64,000 nt of DNA from Achromobacter deleyi. GTDB lineage: Bacteria; Pseudomonadota; Gammaproteobacteria; Burkholderiales; Burkholderiaceae_B. The position numbers and the translations under genes are program-made. Location of the stretch: assembly GCF_902859705.1 (NCBI RefSeq), contig NZ_CADIJO010000022.1:1-64000 (forward strand), in the 5' to 3' direction. Of this stretch, positions 28,371 to 39,432 are shown one piece after another (the stretch's first letter is position 1; the number at the start of each line of letters is the position of its first letter). Under the pieces are notes generated by a model that was given only the letters and a program-made list of their open reading frames with translations, searched no databases and was not told where the DNA came from.

Positions 28371-29600
28371 TCAGAACGCGGCCCGCAAGATGCCGAGCAC
28401 GTCGGCCGCATCGGCAAGCGGCCGCGGGTTCAGCGCCAGGCCGCGTTCGGTCATGATCTCGGCCGCCATCGGCGCCAGTGCCGTGTCGGGCACGCCCAGG
28501 TCGGACAAGCGCGCGGGCATCGCGTGGCGGCGCTGGATGTCCGCCACCCAGGCGGACAGGGTCGGATAGGGACGTTGCGCGCGCCGGTTCACCGCATCCA
28601 GCGCCGGCCGCAAGGCGTCTGCCGCAACGGCCTCGTTGAACGCCAGCGCGTGCGGCAGGATCACGCGATTGACCGCGCCATGCGCCAGGCCCTGGCGCGA
28701 CGCCACGACATGGCAGATGGCGTGGTGCAGGCAACTGCGGGCCATCGACAGGGCCAGGCCGGCCAGGTGCGCGGCTTGCAGGATGGCGGCGCGCAGGGCG
28801 GCATCGCGGGCCGGGGTGTCCGGCAGGGCGATGGGGGGAACGGCTTGCGGTGCGCGGGTGGCGAGCGCCTCGTCGAACAGGTCGATCGCTCGCACCGCCA
28901 CGCAGTCCGACACCGGCGAATGCCCCAGCGAATACAGGGCTTCCACCGCGTGCGCGATGCCGTTCATGGCGGTGTCGCGCAGCAGCGCCATCGGCAGGTC
29001 GTCGCACAGCAGCGGGTCGATCAGCAAAGTGGCCGCCGCCACGCGGCGATTCCAGAACATCAGTTTGTGTCCATCGGCGCCGCGCACACCGAACGACGAG
29101 GTGGCTTCGGCGCCCGAGGCCGTCGTCGGCAGTCCGATGATGGGAAGCTGCGGCTTGACGCGCCGGGGGATGTGCACCGTGGCGGGCGGCGTGAACGTGG
29201 TGACGTGATCGGCCAGCGCGCCGCCTTCGGCCAGCAGCAGGGCCAGGGCCTTGGCCGTATCGGCCACGCTGCCCCCGCCGATGGCGATCAGGCAGTCGGC
29301 GCGAAAGTCGGCAATTTTCGCGGCCACTGTTTCCACAAACGCCACGCCCGAATGATTCGGCACGTCGGTCAGCTGCAATGTGTCGAGTCCTTGCCAGGCC
29401 ACCGACAGCGTGCGAAAGCGCTCGGAATTCGCCATCCGCGCCTGCGTCAGGATGGCGGGACGGGAACAGCCCAGCGCGTCGAGTTCCTTTACTATCAAGG
29501 ACGATACGCCTTCCCCGAAGCAGACATGCGTGCCGAACAGGTGGTAATCGAAGGGGCGCGGACCGTGCCGGAGCGACGAAGGCGAGGGGGCGGAAGTCAT
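28371..29600 (-). CDS. Iron-containing alcohol dehydrogenase, maleylacetate-reductase-like
   Basis: 409 residues of the group III iron alcohol dehydrogenase family. The NAD(P)-binding CLIAIGGGSVADTAKALAL and the metal-binding set CLHHAICHVVASRQGLAHGA with LPHALAFN match the maleylacetate reductase subgroup rather than ordinary alcohol dehydrogenases. It would reduce maleylacetate to 3-oxoadipate. The C-terminus is longer than the usual 350-residue enzymes. The start at 29600 (MTSAPSPSSLRHG) fits better than the extended frame. It is first in a six-gene operon, divergent from the LysR gene at 29687. Confidence 0.88.
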   Translation of the reverse strand: MTSAPSPSSLRHGPRPFDYHLFGTHVCFGEGVSSLIVKELDALGCSRPAILTQARMANSERFRTLSVAWQGLDTLQLTDVPNHSGVAFVETVAAKIADFRADCLIAIGGGSVADTAKALALLLAEGGALADHVTTFTPPATVHIPRRVKPQLPIIGLPTTASGAEATSSFGVRGADGHKLMFWNRRVAAATLLIDPLLCDDLPMALLRDTAMNGIAHAVEALYSLGHSPVSDCVAVRAIDLFDEALATRAPQAVPPIALPDTPARDAALRAAILQAAHLAGLALSMARSCLHHAICHVVASRQGLAHGAVNRVILPHALAFNEAVAADALRPALDAVNRRAQRPYPTLSAWVADIQRRHAMPARLSDLGVPDTALAPMAAEIMTERGLALNPRPLADAADVLGILRAAF

Positions 29601-29686
29601 GCGGCCAGTATAGTGACGCCGGTTATGCTGAAAAATCACCAGAAAAGGAAATGGCTTTTTCCTTTTTGGAAACACACGAGTCCTGA

Positions 29687-30592
29687 ATGAACGTTATCGA
29701 CTGCCTGGAAGTGTTCGTCGAAGTCGGCAAGAGCCTCAGCTTTTCCAAGGCGGCCGACAGCCTGGCGTCCAGCCGTTCGGCCGTCACCAAGAAGATCGCC
29801 TGGCTGGAAGCGCACTTCGAAGTGCAATTGCTCAACCGCAATACCAAGCACGTCAGCCTGACCGAAAGCGGCCGGCTGCTGCTGGAAAACGCCGATACGC
29901 TGGCGCAAAGCCTGCTGAACTTGAAGGAACTGGTGCAAGGGCCCGTGCTGACGGCCAGCGGCCGCATCCGCATCGGTGCGCCGCCCTCGTTCGGCACGGT
30001 GCACCTGGTGCCGGCCATCCAGGATTTCCTGGCGCGCTATCCGGCGATCAAGGTGTCACTGTTGATCGACGACGGCCGCAGCGATCTCATCGCCGAGAAC
30101 ATCGACCTGTCGGTGCGCATCGCGCCGCGGCTGAAGGATTCCAACCAGATCGCCTACAAGATCACGGTGGTGCCGCAGGTGGTGGTGGCCACGCGCGCCT
30201 ACCTGGCGCGCCACGGACGGCCGGAAACCCCGCAAGACCTGGAACGGCACAACTGCCTGGCGCACAACCTGAAGGCCCCCACGGGGCAATGGAGTTTCAC
30301 CGACGCGCAGGCCAATACCCACATCGTGCGGGTGGGCGGGTCGTTCAATTCGAATTTGGGCGAAGCCATCCTGAACATGACCAAGCGCGGCGGCGGCATT
30401 TCCATGCATCCGCGCTACATGGTCGAACAGGACCTGGCCGACGGCGTGCTGGACGTGCTGCTGCCCAACTACGAGCCGCAGGGGCTGGATATCCACGCCA
30501 TCGTGCAGACCAGACGCAATCAGCCTGACAAGGTCAGGCTGATCGTGGAACATCTGCGCAATTGGTTCAAGGACGCCGACTGGAAACGCTGA
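29687..30592 (+). CDS. LysR-family transcriptional regulator
   Basis: 301 residues. The DNA-binding part is MNVIDCLEVFVEVGKSLSFS, then SLASSRSAVTKKIAWLE; the effector domain opens with GRIRIGAPPSFGTVHLVPA and ends in a domain typical of the GcvA/DsdC-like branch (ISMHPRYMVEQDLADG). The ATG is 86 bp from the divergent maleylacetate-reductase-like gene, so this regulator most likely controls the 24.0-29.6 kb operon. An AT-rich stretch around 29620-29665 between them probably holds the overlapping promoters. Confidence 0.9.
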   Translation: MNVIDCLEVFVEVGKSLSFSKAADSLASSRSAVTKKIAWLEAHFEVQLLNRNTKHVSLTESGRLLLENADTLAQSLLNLKELVQGPVLTASGRIRIGAPPSFGTVHLVPAIQDFLARYPAIKVSLLIDDGRSDLIAENIDLSVRIAPRLKDSNQIAYKITVVPQVVVATRAYLARHGRPETPQDLERHNCLAHNLKAPTGQWSFTDAQANTHIVRVGGSFNSNLGEAILNMTKRGGGISMHPRYMVEQDLADGVLDVLLPNYEPQGLDIHAIVQTRRNQPDKVRLIVEHLRNWFKDADWKR

Positions 30593-30610
30593 ACGTCGGG
30601 CCTTGCGATG

Positions 30611-30633
30611 CCCCCGCCCAAGCGCGGCGGGGG
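30611..30633. terminator. GC hairpin between convergent LysR and purU genes
   Basis: CCCCCGCC (30611-30618) pairs with GGCGGGGG (30626-30633) around a 7-base loop. No T-run follows on either strand, so it is a probable but weakly supported terminator. Confidence 0.55.
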
Positions 30634-30639
30634 GAATGC

Positions 30640-31494
30640 CTAGCGGAACACCACGGTCTTGTTGCGGTTCAGCAGGATGCGGTGTTCGACATGGCTGCGC
30701 ACGGCGCGCGACAGCACCAGCGATTCGATGTCGCTGCCGACCTGGGTCAGGTCTTGTGCGGTCATCGTGTGGTCCACGCGCTCGATGTCCTGGTCGATGA
30801 TCGGACCTTCGTCCAGGTCCGAGGTCACGAAGTGGGCGGTGGCGCCGATGATCTTCACGCCGCGCGCATGCGCCTGGTGGTACGGGCGCGCGCCCTTGAA
30901 GCTGGGCAGGAAGCTGTGGTGGATGTTGATGGCGCGGCCATTCAGCGCGCGGCACATGTCGGCCGACAGGATCTGCATGTAGCGGGCCAGCACCACCAGG
31001 TCGATGCTGTACTGGTCCACCAGCGCCAGCACGTCCTGCTCTTGCTGCGCCTTGGTTTCGGGCGTGACGGGCAGGTGGTGGAACGGAATGCCATACGAGG
31101 CGGCCAGGCTGGCGTAGTCGTTGTGGTTGGACACGATGGCCGCCACTTCGGCATGCAGCTGGCCGCTGTGCACGCGGAACAGCAGATCGTTCAGGCAGTG
31201 GCCCTGCTTGCTGACCATGATCAGCAGGCGTTCCTTGCGGCGGGCGTCATGCAGCTGCAGGTCCATGCCGTACTCGGCCGACACCTCGTCCAGCCGGGCG
31301 CGCAGGGCCTCGGGGGCTACGCCCACGGGCAGGTCGAAGTGCACCCGCAGGAAGAAGCGGCCGGTTTCCTCGTCGCCGAACTGCTGCGAATCCAGGATGT
31401 TGCAACCCAATTCGAACAACAGGCCGCTGACGCGGAAGACGATGCCGGTGCGGTCGGGGCAGGACAGGGTCAGGATGTAGTCGTTGTGCTGCAT
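30640..31494 (-). CDS. purU: Formyltetrahydrofolate deformylase
   Basis: Hydrolyses 10-formyl-THF to formate and THF, balancing one-carbon pools. 284 residues: an N-terminal ACT domain (YILTLSCPDRTGIVFRVSG) and a C-terminal formyl-transferase fold. The catalytic Asn-His-Asp set is seen in INIHHSFLPSF and DLDEGPIIDQD. HSFLPSFKGARPYHQA is highly conserved in PurU. The start at 31494 is the natural one (MQHNDYILTLSCPDR). It stands alone, ending opposite the LysR gene; its promoter region lies in 31495-31570. Confidence 0.96.
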   Translation of the reverse strand: MQHNDYILTLSCPDRTGIVFRVSGLLFELGCNILDSQQFGDEETGRFFLRVHFDLPVGVAPEALRARLDEVSAEYGMDLQLHDARRKERLLIMVSKQGHCLNDLLFRVHSGQLHAEVAAIVSNHNDYASLAASYGIPFHHLPVTPETKAQQEQDVLALVDQYSIDLVVLARYMQILSADMCRALNGRAINIHHSFLPSFKGARPYHQAHARGVKIIGATAHFVTSDLDEGPIIDQDIERVDHTMTAQDLTQVGSDIESLVLSRAVRSHVEHRILLNRNKTVVFR

Positions 31495-31570
31495 GGCTGA
31501 GAGGAAAAAGAAAAGGAATGAGGGGGCCTCGGCGCTTGCCCATCGGGCAGTCAGCGCGCGACGCAGAGAT

Positions 31571-33192
<1,622 letters not shown>

Positions 33193-33210
33193 GCAGATAA
33201 GGGAGGGAGC

Positions 33211-33230
33211 GGGCGCCGCGCACGGCGCCC
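33211..33230. terminator. Hairpin between pdxH and the flavin reductase gene
   Basis: GGGCGCCG (33211-33218) pairs with CGGCGCCC (33223-33230) with a 4-base loop. Located 8 bp after the pdxH stop (pdxH runs on the minus strand). No T-run, so termination is uncertain. Confidence 0.5.
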
Positions 33231-33237
33231 GGCGGCG

Positions 33238-33867
33238 TCAAGGCGACAGGCGTTCGATCTTCCAGCCTTGGCCGTCGGCGACATAGCGCAGGCGGTCGTG
33301 CAGGCGCGAGGGCCGGCCTTGCCAGAATTCCAGGGAAGTGGGCTTGAGGCGGTAACCGCCCCAGTGCGGCGGGCGCGGCGGCTGGTCGCCGTAGCGCTCG
33401 CGGAATTCCAGTTCGCGGGCTTCGAGCTCGGCGCGGGTGATCGGCTGGCTCTGGCGCGAGGCCCAGGCGCCGATGCGCGAGCCGGCCGGGCGGCTGTGGT
33501 AGTAGGCGTCCGATTCTTCGGCCGCGACCTTTTCCACCACGCCCTCGATGCGCACCTGGCGTTCCAGCGGCTGCCAGAAGAACAGCAGGCAGGCGCGCGG
33601 CTCGGCGGCAAGGTCGGTGCCCTTGCGGGATTCGTAATTGGTGAAGAACGTGAAACCGTGCTCGTCGAACCCCTTGATGAGGACGATGCGCGCGCTGGGC
33701 TGGCCGTCGGCATCGACCGTGGCCAGGGTCATGGCGTTGGGCTCGGGGACCTTGGCGGCCAGGGCCTCGTCGAACCAGCGGGTGAATTGCTCGAACGGCG
33801 AGGCGGCGGCCTGGCTTTCCAGCAGCACGTTCTTGTCGTAGCTTTGACGCAGATCTGAGACAGACAT
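33238..33867 (-). CDS. pdxH: Pyridoxamine 5'-phosphate oxidase
   Basis: Makes pyridoxal phosphate (vitamin B6) from PNP or PMP with FMN and oxygen. 209 residues, close to the usual 210-220. Conserved blocks: [40 protein letters not shown], the FMN-binding [33 protein letters not shown] and the C-terminal [20 protein letters not shown] with the His/Arg substrate contacts. The start at 33867 gives the standard family N-terminus. Confidence 0.96.
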   Translation of the reverse strand: MSVSDLRQSYDKNVLLESQAAASPFEQFTRWFDEALAAKVPEPNAMTLATVDADGQPSARIVLIKGFDEHGFTFFTNYESRKGTDLAAEPRACLLFFWQPLERQVRIEGVVEKVAAEESDAYYHSRPAGSRIGAWASRQSQPITRAELEARELEFRERYGDQPPRPPHWGGYRLKPTSLEFWQGRPSRLHDRLRYVADGQGWKIERLSP

Positions 33868-33994
33868 GGGGCGTTTGATTCAGCGTTGATAACAAGCAGT
33901 TTATACCGCCGCTGGGATGCCTCCCTTATTGACCCCGCGCAGGGTCCGGGCAAGTTTCCGGTCCGATGCGGGCCGAGGTGCGCCGCTGGCCGCC

Positions 33995-34657
33995 CTAGGC
34001 GCCTTCGGGCAACGGCCGGCCGTCCTGTTCGAGGCGGCGGGCGATGGCGTCCAGGCGGGCGTCATGGATGCCGGCCGCGCGCAGCGCCTGGGCCGTCTGC
34101 ACTACGTATTCGGTGCAGGGACCGTAGCGGCCGGCGGCGCGGCGCACGATGGCCAGCAGCTCGGGTTCGGGCAGGGCGCGGATGTACGCCGGATTGGCGC
34201 GGTTCATGACAAATACCAGCGCTTTGACGGTGCCGGCCTCGGTGGTGCAGTTGAGCCAGCGGGGCAGGTAGGCGCCGGTGGACATCTCGCGGTCCCACAG
34301 GGCCGGGAAATACGTCGGCACCTGGCCGCCCGCCAGGCGGTAGACCACACCGCGGCATGAGCCGCCGCGGTCCAGGCCGAATACCAGGCCAGGGCATTCG
34401 GGCGTGCCGCGGTTGACGCGCGACCACAGGCACAGCGCCCGGTGATGGCCGTGCAGGGTGGCGAGGCGACGCTCTTCGAAATCGAAATCGGGGCGCCAGA
34501 CCAGGGATCCGTACCCATAGACCCAGACGTCCTCGCCGGCCTGCCAATGTTGCAGCGCAGTGGCAAGCGACGCCTGGCGTTCTTCGGGCGTCCACAGGCG
34601 AAAGGGCAGGCTGGCGCCGGCAATGCCGGCGGCGGAAGGAGGGGACTGCGTGTTCAC
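33995..34657 (-). CDS. ChaC-like gamma-glutamylcyclotransferase
   Basis: 220 residues of the ChaC family, which releases 5-oxoproline from glutathione. The substrate-binding signature is YGYGSLVWRPDFDFEERR (about residues 48-65), with LWSRVNRGTPECPGLVFGLD and the catalytic Glu expected in a later segment (GAYLPRWLNC region). The ATG at 34657 is 2 bp after the stop of the MFS gene, so the pair forms one transcription unit. Its role may be glutathione turnover; a link with the ggt gene at 15.5 kb is speculation. Confidence 0.88.
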   Translation of the reverse strand: MNTQSPPSAAGIAGASLPFRLWTPEERQASLATALQHWQAGEDVWVYGYGSLVWRPDFDFEERRLATLHGHHRALCLWSRVNRGTPECPGLVFGLDRGGSCRGVVYRLAGGQVPTYFPALWDREMSTGAYLPRWLNCTTEAGTVKALVFVMNRANPAYIRALPEPELLAIVRRAAGRYGPCTEYVVQTAQALRAAGIHDARLDAIARRLEQDGRPLPEGA

Positions 34658-34659
34658 GA

Positions 34660-35868
34660 CTACGGTTTCCGGTCAGACTCGAGCGGGGGGTTGCGATTGG
34701 CCCAGCCTCCGGCCATCAGGGCCACGGAATAGGCCCAGAACAGCGGGGCGACGCCGATGACCGCACCCAGCGCGCCGAAGGTCAGCGGCAGGGACACCTG
34801 CGAACCGTTGATCAGCGCCATCCGCAGGCCCACGGCTTCGGCAGCGCGGCCCGGCGGCGAATGCTGGTGCAGCAGTGAAAGCATACTCGGTTGGCAGCAC
34901 CCCAGCGCAAGCCCCAGGATGAACGACAGCACGATCAGGACGCTAACGTCGGTGAACAGCGGGTAAAGCATGAAGTCGATGGCGGCGGTGGCCATGGCCA
35001 CGCGCACCAGCGTCCAGGACCGCACGCGGCGCTGGATCAGCGGCAATACCAGGCGGATGATGAACGTTGCCGCCGCGAAGGAAGCAAGAATGACGCCGAT
35101 GGTGGTGGCGGACAGGCCGATCGCGATGCCGAAGATGGGCACCACGAACAGGTGGGTGTCCCAGGCGCCGGACAGGATGGTGTTGACCATCAGGATGCGG
35201 CGCAGCGCCGGCACGGCCAATAGTTCCGTCACGCGGCGGCGCTGGGCTTCCTTGGCGCCGGCCAGCAGCGAATCGACCGCCTTCAATTGGTGACGCAAGG
35301 TGTACAGCCCGGCCGCCGACAGCAGCGGACCCAGCGTCAGCAGGCCGAAGGCCAGCCGGGTGCCCAGGTGGTCGATCGCCAGGCCGGCGATCAGTGGCCC
35401 CGAAAACCCCGATCCCGCCAGGGCCAGCGACATGTACGAGAAATTGCGCAGGCGCTGCGTGGGTTCGGCGTGACCCAGCAGGTCCTGGGTGGCCACCTGG
35501 TGCAGCATGAAGCCGATGCCGATGGAACAGGACGCGATCAGCAGCGCGAACTGGGTCTGCGACACGAAGGGCAGCGCGGTGCCGATCACCACCAGCGTGG
35601 TGCCGGTGACCAGCGGGCGCACGATGCCGACCCGGTCGACCCAGCGGCCGGCGCGCACCGAAAACAGCATCGGCAGCACGGCAAACACGGCGATCAGCGT
35701 GCCCACCTTGAAGGTGGACAGGCCCATCTGCAGCGCCGTCAGGGACACGGTGATCCGTCCCCCTGTGAGCGCCACGTGGTTCAGCATGGCCAGCACGCAC
35801 AACAGCGCCGCCCCGGAAAATTCCGGGGCGGCGTGATTTGAAGAGGGGGAAGGGGGCGAAGTAGGCAC
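34660..35868 (-). CDS. MFS family transporter
   Basis: 402 residues with about twelve membrane helices, in the drug-exporter style: N-terminal GRITVSLTALQMGLSTFKVG and RAGRWVDRVGIVRP, the conserved loop between helices 2 and 3. The second half begins after the charged loop AGAKEAQRRRVTELL. Function as an exporter is inferred only from fold. The ChaC-like gene follows 2 bp later. Frames in the opposite direction across 35.2-35.9 kb are shadows. Confidence 0.9.
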   Translation of the reverse strand: MPTSPPSPSSNHAAPEFSGAALLCVLAMLNHVALTGGRITVSLTALQMGLSTFKVGTLIAVFAVLPMLFSVRAGRWVDRVGIVRPLVTGTTLVVIGTALPFVSQTQFALLIASCSIGIGFMLHQVATQDLLGHAEPTQRLRNFSYMSLALAGSGFSGPLIAGLAIDHLGTRLAFGLLTLGPLLSAAGLYTLRHQLKAVDSLLAGAKEAQRRRVTELLAVPALRRILMVNTILSGAWDTHLFVVPIFGIAIGLSATTIGVILASFAAATFIIRLVLPLIQRRVRSWTLVRVAMATAAIDFMLYPLFTDVSVLIVLSFILGLALGCCQPSMLSLLHQHSPPGRAAEAVGLRMALINGSQVSLPLTFGALGAVIGVAPLFWAYSVALMAGGWANRNPPLESDRKP

Positions 35869-36285
35869 GGATACGACTTAACTGCATTCATTCTGTGCCT
35901 ATCGTCGCGCTATGTCGAGGCGCGGTTTTTTTGCACTGCGGCAATCGTGTTTCGGCAGTGGCGACAAGATAGGCGCCATCTATGGCCCAAGTCGGATGGG
36001 GTTGGGGCAAGATGTCGGCACGTTCGCCGCAAGGTCGGTTACACGGGTTGCATTAATGCGCTGCAACAGATGTATCGTTCACGCAACGGAACAATCATTC
36101 GATACGGCGGCGCTAGCCCGGCCCGCTTTACCGTTTTTCACCCTTTAGCCACAGATTGGGCATCCTTTTGGCGCAAACCAGCGTTTAGGATGTGCAGGCA
36201 GTCTGGGCAAGCGCCGCCGGCCCTGTCCGTTTTTAGTTATTCGAGTGGCGGGCCATGCCCTCGCCGCCTCATCCGAACTGGTTCA
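35869..36285. promoter_or_regulatory. Divergent spacer before MFS and macA
   Basis: 417 bp between the minus-strand MFS gene and the plus-strand macA-nodT operon. It is less GC-rich than its surroundings and contains GTATCG (36071-36076) and CGATAC about 22 bp further on, which form a loose dyad. In-frame short reading frames have no good ribosome site. I see no gene, only likely promoters and possible regulator binding. Confidence 0.5.
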
Positions 36286-37467
36286 ATGAAAAAGCCTCGC
36301 AGCAAAGTCCAGCGCTACGTCCTCATCGCCGTTGTTCTCCTGATCATTGCCTATGGCGTCCGGGCCGTCTTTTTCTCGGCCCCGCCGCCACCCACCTTCG
36401 CCGTGGCCGAAGTCACGCGCGGCAACCTCGAAGACAGTGTGCTGGCCAGCGGCACGATGGACGCCATCGAACGCGTGAGCGTCGGCGCGCAGGCCACCGG
36501 CCAGCTCAAGTCGCTGAAGGTGGCGCTGGGCGACCGCGTCAAGAAGGGGCAGCTGGTCGCCGAGATCGACGATCTGACCCAGCAGAACGAACTGCGCAAC
36601 GCCCAGGCCGCCTTGCAGACCCGCCGGGCCGAGCGCGCCGCCAAGGTCGCCACCCTGAAGCAGGCCGAACTGGCCTTCCGCCGGCAGCGCCAGATGCTGG
36701 CGGCCGACGCCAGCTCGCGCGAGGCCTATGAAACCGCCGAGGCCACGCTGGGCGTGACCCGCGCCGACATCTCGTCGCTGGACGCGCAGATCGTGCAGGC
36801 CGAAATCCAGGTGGACACCGCCAAGGTCAACCTGGGCTACACCCGCATCGTCTCGCCCATCGACGGCATCGTGGTCGCCGTGGTCACCAAGGAAGGCCAG
36901 ACGGTGAACTCGTTCCAGAGCGCGCCGACCATCATCAAGGTCGCCCAGGTGGCCACCATGACCATCAAGGCGCAGATTTCCGAAGCCGACGTGACCCGGG
37001 TCAAGCCCGGCCTGCCGGTGTACTTCACCATTCTGGGCGAACCCGACCAGCGCTACCAGGCCACCCTGCGCGCGGTGGAACCGGCGCCCGAATCGATCCA
37101 GAAAGACGACGCCACCGCGTCCCTGACCTCGTCCGGTTCCAATTCCACCAGCGCCGCGGTGTACTACAACGGCCTGTTCGACGTGCCCAACCCCGAAGAA
37201 AAGCTGCGCATTTCCATGACGGCGCAGGTGTCCATCGTGCTGGGCGAGGCCCGCGACGCGGTGGTGGTGCCGGCCTCGGCCCTGGGCAAGCGCGGCGAAG
37301 ACGGCCGCTATGCCGTGCGAGTGGTCGGCAAGAACAACCAGACCGAGACCCGCCAGGTCAAGATCGGCATGAACAACAACGTGCAGGCGCAGGTGCTGGA
37401 AGGCCTGGAAGCGGGCGAACGCGTGGTGTCGGCCGACGCCGCGCCGGTGGCCGCCGCAGGACGCTGA
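36286..37467 (+). CDS. macA: MacA-like periplasmic adaptor (membrane fusion protein)
   Basis: 393 residues: one N-terminal membrane segment ([20 protein letters not shown]), then lipoyl halves ([20 protein letters not shown] and [20 protein letters not shown]), separated by a coiled coil of about residues 95-180, and a beta-barrel domain. A Ser/Thr-rich insertion ([11 protein letters not shown]) near residue 285 is normal for MacA. It joins MacB to an outer-membrane channel. The ATG at 36286 was chosen by the membrane anchor; the open frame further upstream is not family sequence. The gene is 1 bp from macB. Confidence 0.93.
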   Translation: MKKPRSKVQRYVLIAVVLLIIAYGVRAVFFSAPPPPTFAVAEVTRGNLEDSVLASGTMDAIERVSVGAQATGQLKSLKVALGDRVKKGQLVAEIDDLTQQNELRNAQAALQTRRAERAAKVATLKQAELAFRRQRQMLAADASSREAYETAEATLGVTRADISSLDAQIVQAEIQVDTAKVNLGYTRIVSPIDGIVVAVVTKEGQTVNSFQSAPTIIKVAQVATMTIKAQISEADVTRVKPGLPVYFTILGEPDQRYQATLRAVEPAPESIQKDDATASLTSSGSNSTSAAVYYNGLFDVPNPEEKLRISMTAQVSIVLGEARDAVVVPASALGKRGEDGRYAVRVVGKNNQTETRQVKIGMNNNVQAQVLEGLEAGERVVSADAAPVAAAGR

Positions 37468-37468
37468 G

Positions 37469-39427
37469 ATGGCCGGACCGCTTATTTCGCTGGCCGGGGT
37501 CCGCCGCGAGTTTCCCGCGGGCGAGCAGACCATCGCCGTGCTCAAGGACATCAACCTGACCATCGAGGCCGGGGAAATGGTGGCCATCGTCGGCGCGTCG
37601 GGCTCGGGCAAGTCGACCCTGATGAACATCCTGGGCTGCCTGGACCGCCCCACCAGCGGCGACTACCGCGTGGATGGCCGCAGCACCGGCGAGCTGGACC
37701 CGGACGAACTGGCCGAACTGCGCCGCGAACACTTCGGCTTCATTTTCCAGCGCTATCACCTGCTGTCCGACCTGACGGCGCAGGGCAACGTCGAGGTGCC
37801 GGCCGTCTATGCCGGCAAGCGCCGCGAGGCCCGGCTGGAACGCGCCGCCGAACTGTTGCGGCGCCTGGGCCTGGGCGACCGCACCGGCCACCGCCCCGGG
37901 CAGCTGTCGGGCGGCCAGCAGCAGCGCGTGAGTATCGCGCGTGCGCTGATGAACGGCGGCGACATCATCCTGGCGGACGAACCGACCGGCGCGCTGGACA
38001 CGCACACGGGCCAGGAAGTGCTGCGCATCCTGGAAGAACTGAACGCGGCCGGCCACACCATCATTCTGGTCACGCACGACATGAACGTGGCGCGCCACGC
38101 GCAACGCATCATCGAGATCAGCGACGGCGAGATCGTGTCGGACAAGCGCAACCCCGATGCGCCGCGCGTGCTGGCCGAGCGCGAAGACGCCGCGCCGCTG
38201 CCGCCGCGGCCTGGCTGGCAGGCCTACCTGGACCGGTGCGGCGAGGCCCTGCGCATGGCGTTGCTGGCCATGAACGCGCACCGCCTGCGCACCTCGCTGA
38301 CCATGCTGGGCATCATCATCGGCATCGCGGCGGTGGTGTCGGTGGTGGCGCTGGGCGAGGGCTCGCGCCAGAAGATCCTGGAAGACATCAGCGAGATCGG
38401 CACCAATACGGTCGAGGTGTTTCCGGGCAAGGACTTCGGCGACGAAAAGGCCGTCAACATCCGCACGCTGGTGCCGGCCGACGCCGATGCGCTGGCCCGC
38501 GAGTCGTACGTGGACAGCGTGACGCCGGAAGTCTCCACCAGCAGCACGCTGCGCTATCGCAACGTGGCGGTGAACGGTTCGATCCAGGGCGTGGGCGAGC
38601 AATATTTCCGGGTCCGCAACGTCAAGCTGGCGCAGGGCAAGTTCTTCGACGCCACCAGCGTGGCCCGCCGCGCGCAGGAAGTGGTGATCGACGAAAGCAC
38701 CCGCAAGGCGCTGTTCGGCTCGCACACCGATGCCATCGGCCAGATCGTGTTCCTGGGCGCGATGCCGGCCCGCGTGATCGGCGTGACCAAGAAGAACGAC
38801 ACGGTCTTCGGCAACAACGAAACGCTGAACGTCTGGATTCCCTACACCACGGCGCTGTCGCGCGTGCTGGGCCAGCAGCATTTGAAAAGCATCACGGTGC
38901 GCGTGAACGATGCGTCGCCGCCGGCCGCGGCCGAGCAGGCGATCACCCGGGTGCTGCTGCGCCGCCACGTGGTGAAGGATTTCTTCGTGTTCAACACGGA
39001 CGCGATCCGCAAGACGATCGAACGCACGACGGCGACGATGACGCTGCTGGTGTCGCTGATTGCGCTGATTTCGCTGATGGTGGGCGGCATCGGGGTGATG
39101 AACATCATGCTGGTGTCGGTCACCGAGCGCACCCGGGAAATCGGGGTGCGGATGGCGGTGGGCGCGCGCCGCAGCGACATCATGCAGCAGTTCCTGATCG
39201 AGGCGGTGCTGGTGTGCCTGATCGGCGGGGCGGTGGGTATCGCGCTGTCGCTGGGCCTGGGCGTGCTGGTGGCCAAAGCCACGGGCGGCTCGTTCCGCAT
39301 GATCTATTCGACGGCGTCGATGGTGGCGGCATTCACGTGCTCGACGCTGATCGGCGTGCTGTTCGGCTATTTACCGGCGCGCAATGCGGCGCGCCTGGAT
39401 CCCGTCGAGGCCTTGGCCCGGGAATGA
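37469..39427 (+). CDS. macB: MacB-type ABC exporter (ATPase fused to permease)
   Basis: 652 residues. An N-terminal ABC domain has Walker [10 protein letters not shown], signature [15 protein letters not shown] and Walker [13 protein letters not shown]. Then four membrane helices with a large periplasmic MacB domain between the first and second, and the C-terminal [20 protein letters not shown] loop of the FtsX fold. Couples ATP hydrolysis to export of macrolides, lipopeptides or toxins through MacA and a channel. Within the operon macA-macB-nodT; starts 1 bp after macA and ends a few bases before nodT. Confidence 0.95.
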   Translation: MAGPLISLAGVRREFPAGEQTIAVLKDINLTIEAGEMVAIVGASGSGKSTLMNILGCLDRPTSGDYRVDGRSTGELDPDELAELRREHFGFIFQRYHLLSDLTAQGNVEVPAVYAGKRREARLERAAELLRRLGLGDRTGHRPGQLSGGQQQRVSIARALMNGGDIILADEPTGALDTHTGQEVLRILEELNAAGHTIILVTHDMNVARHAQRIIEISDGEIVSDKRNPDAPRVLAEREDAAPLPPRPGWQAYLDRCGEALRMALLAMNAHRLRTSLTMLGIIIGIAAVVSVVALGEGSRQKILEDISEIGTNTVEVFPGKDFGDEKAVNIRTLVPADADALARESYVDSVTPEVSTSSTLRYRNVAVNGSIQGVGEQYFRVRNVKLAQGKFFDATSVARRAQEVVIDESTRKALFGSHTDAIGQIVFLGAMPARVIGVTKKNDTVFGNNETLNVWIPYTTALSRVLGQQHLKSITVRVNDASPPAAAEQAITRVLLRRHVVKDFFVFNTDAIRKTIERTTATMTLLVSLIALISLMVGGIGVMNIMLVSVTERTREIGVRMAVGARRSDIMQQFLIEAVLVCLIGGAVGIALSLGLGVLVAKATGGSFRMIYSTASMVAAFTCSTLIGVLFGYLPARNAARLDPVEALARE

Positions 39428-39432
39428 GGACG

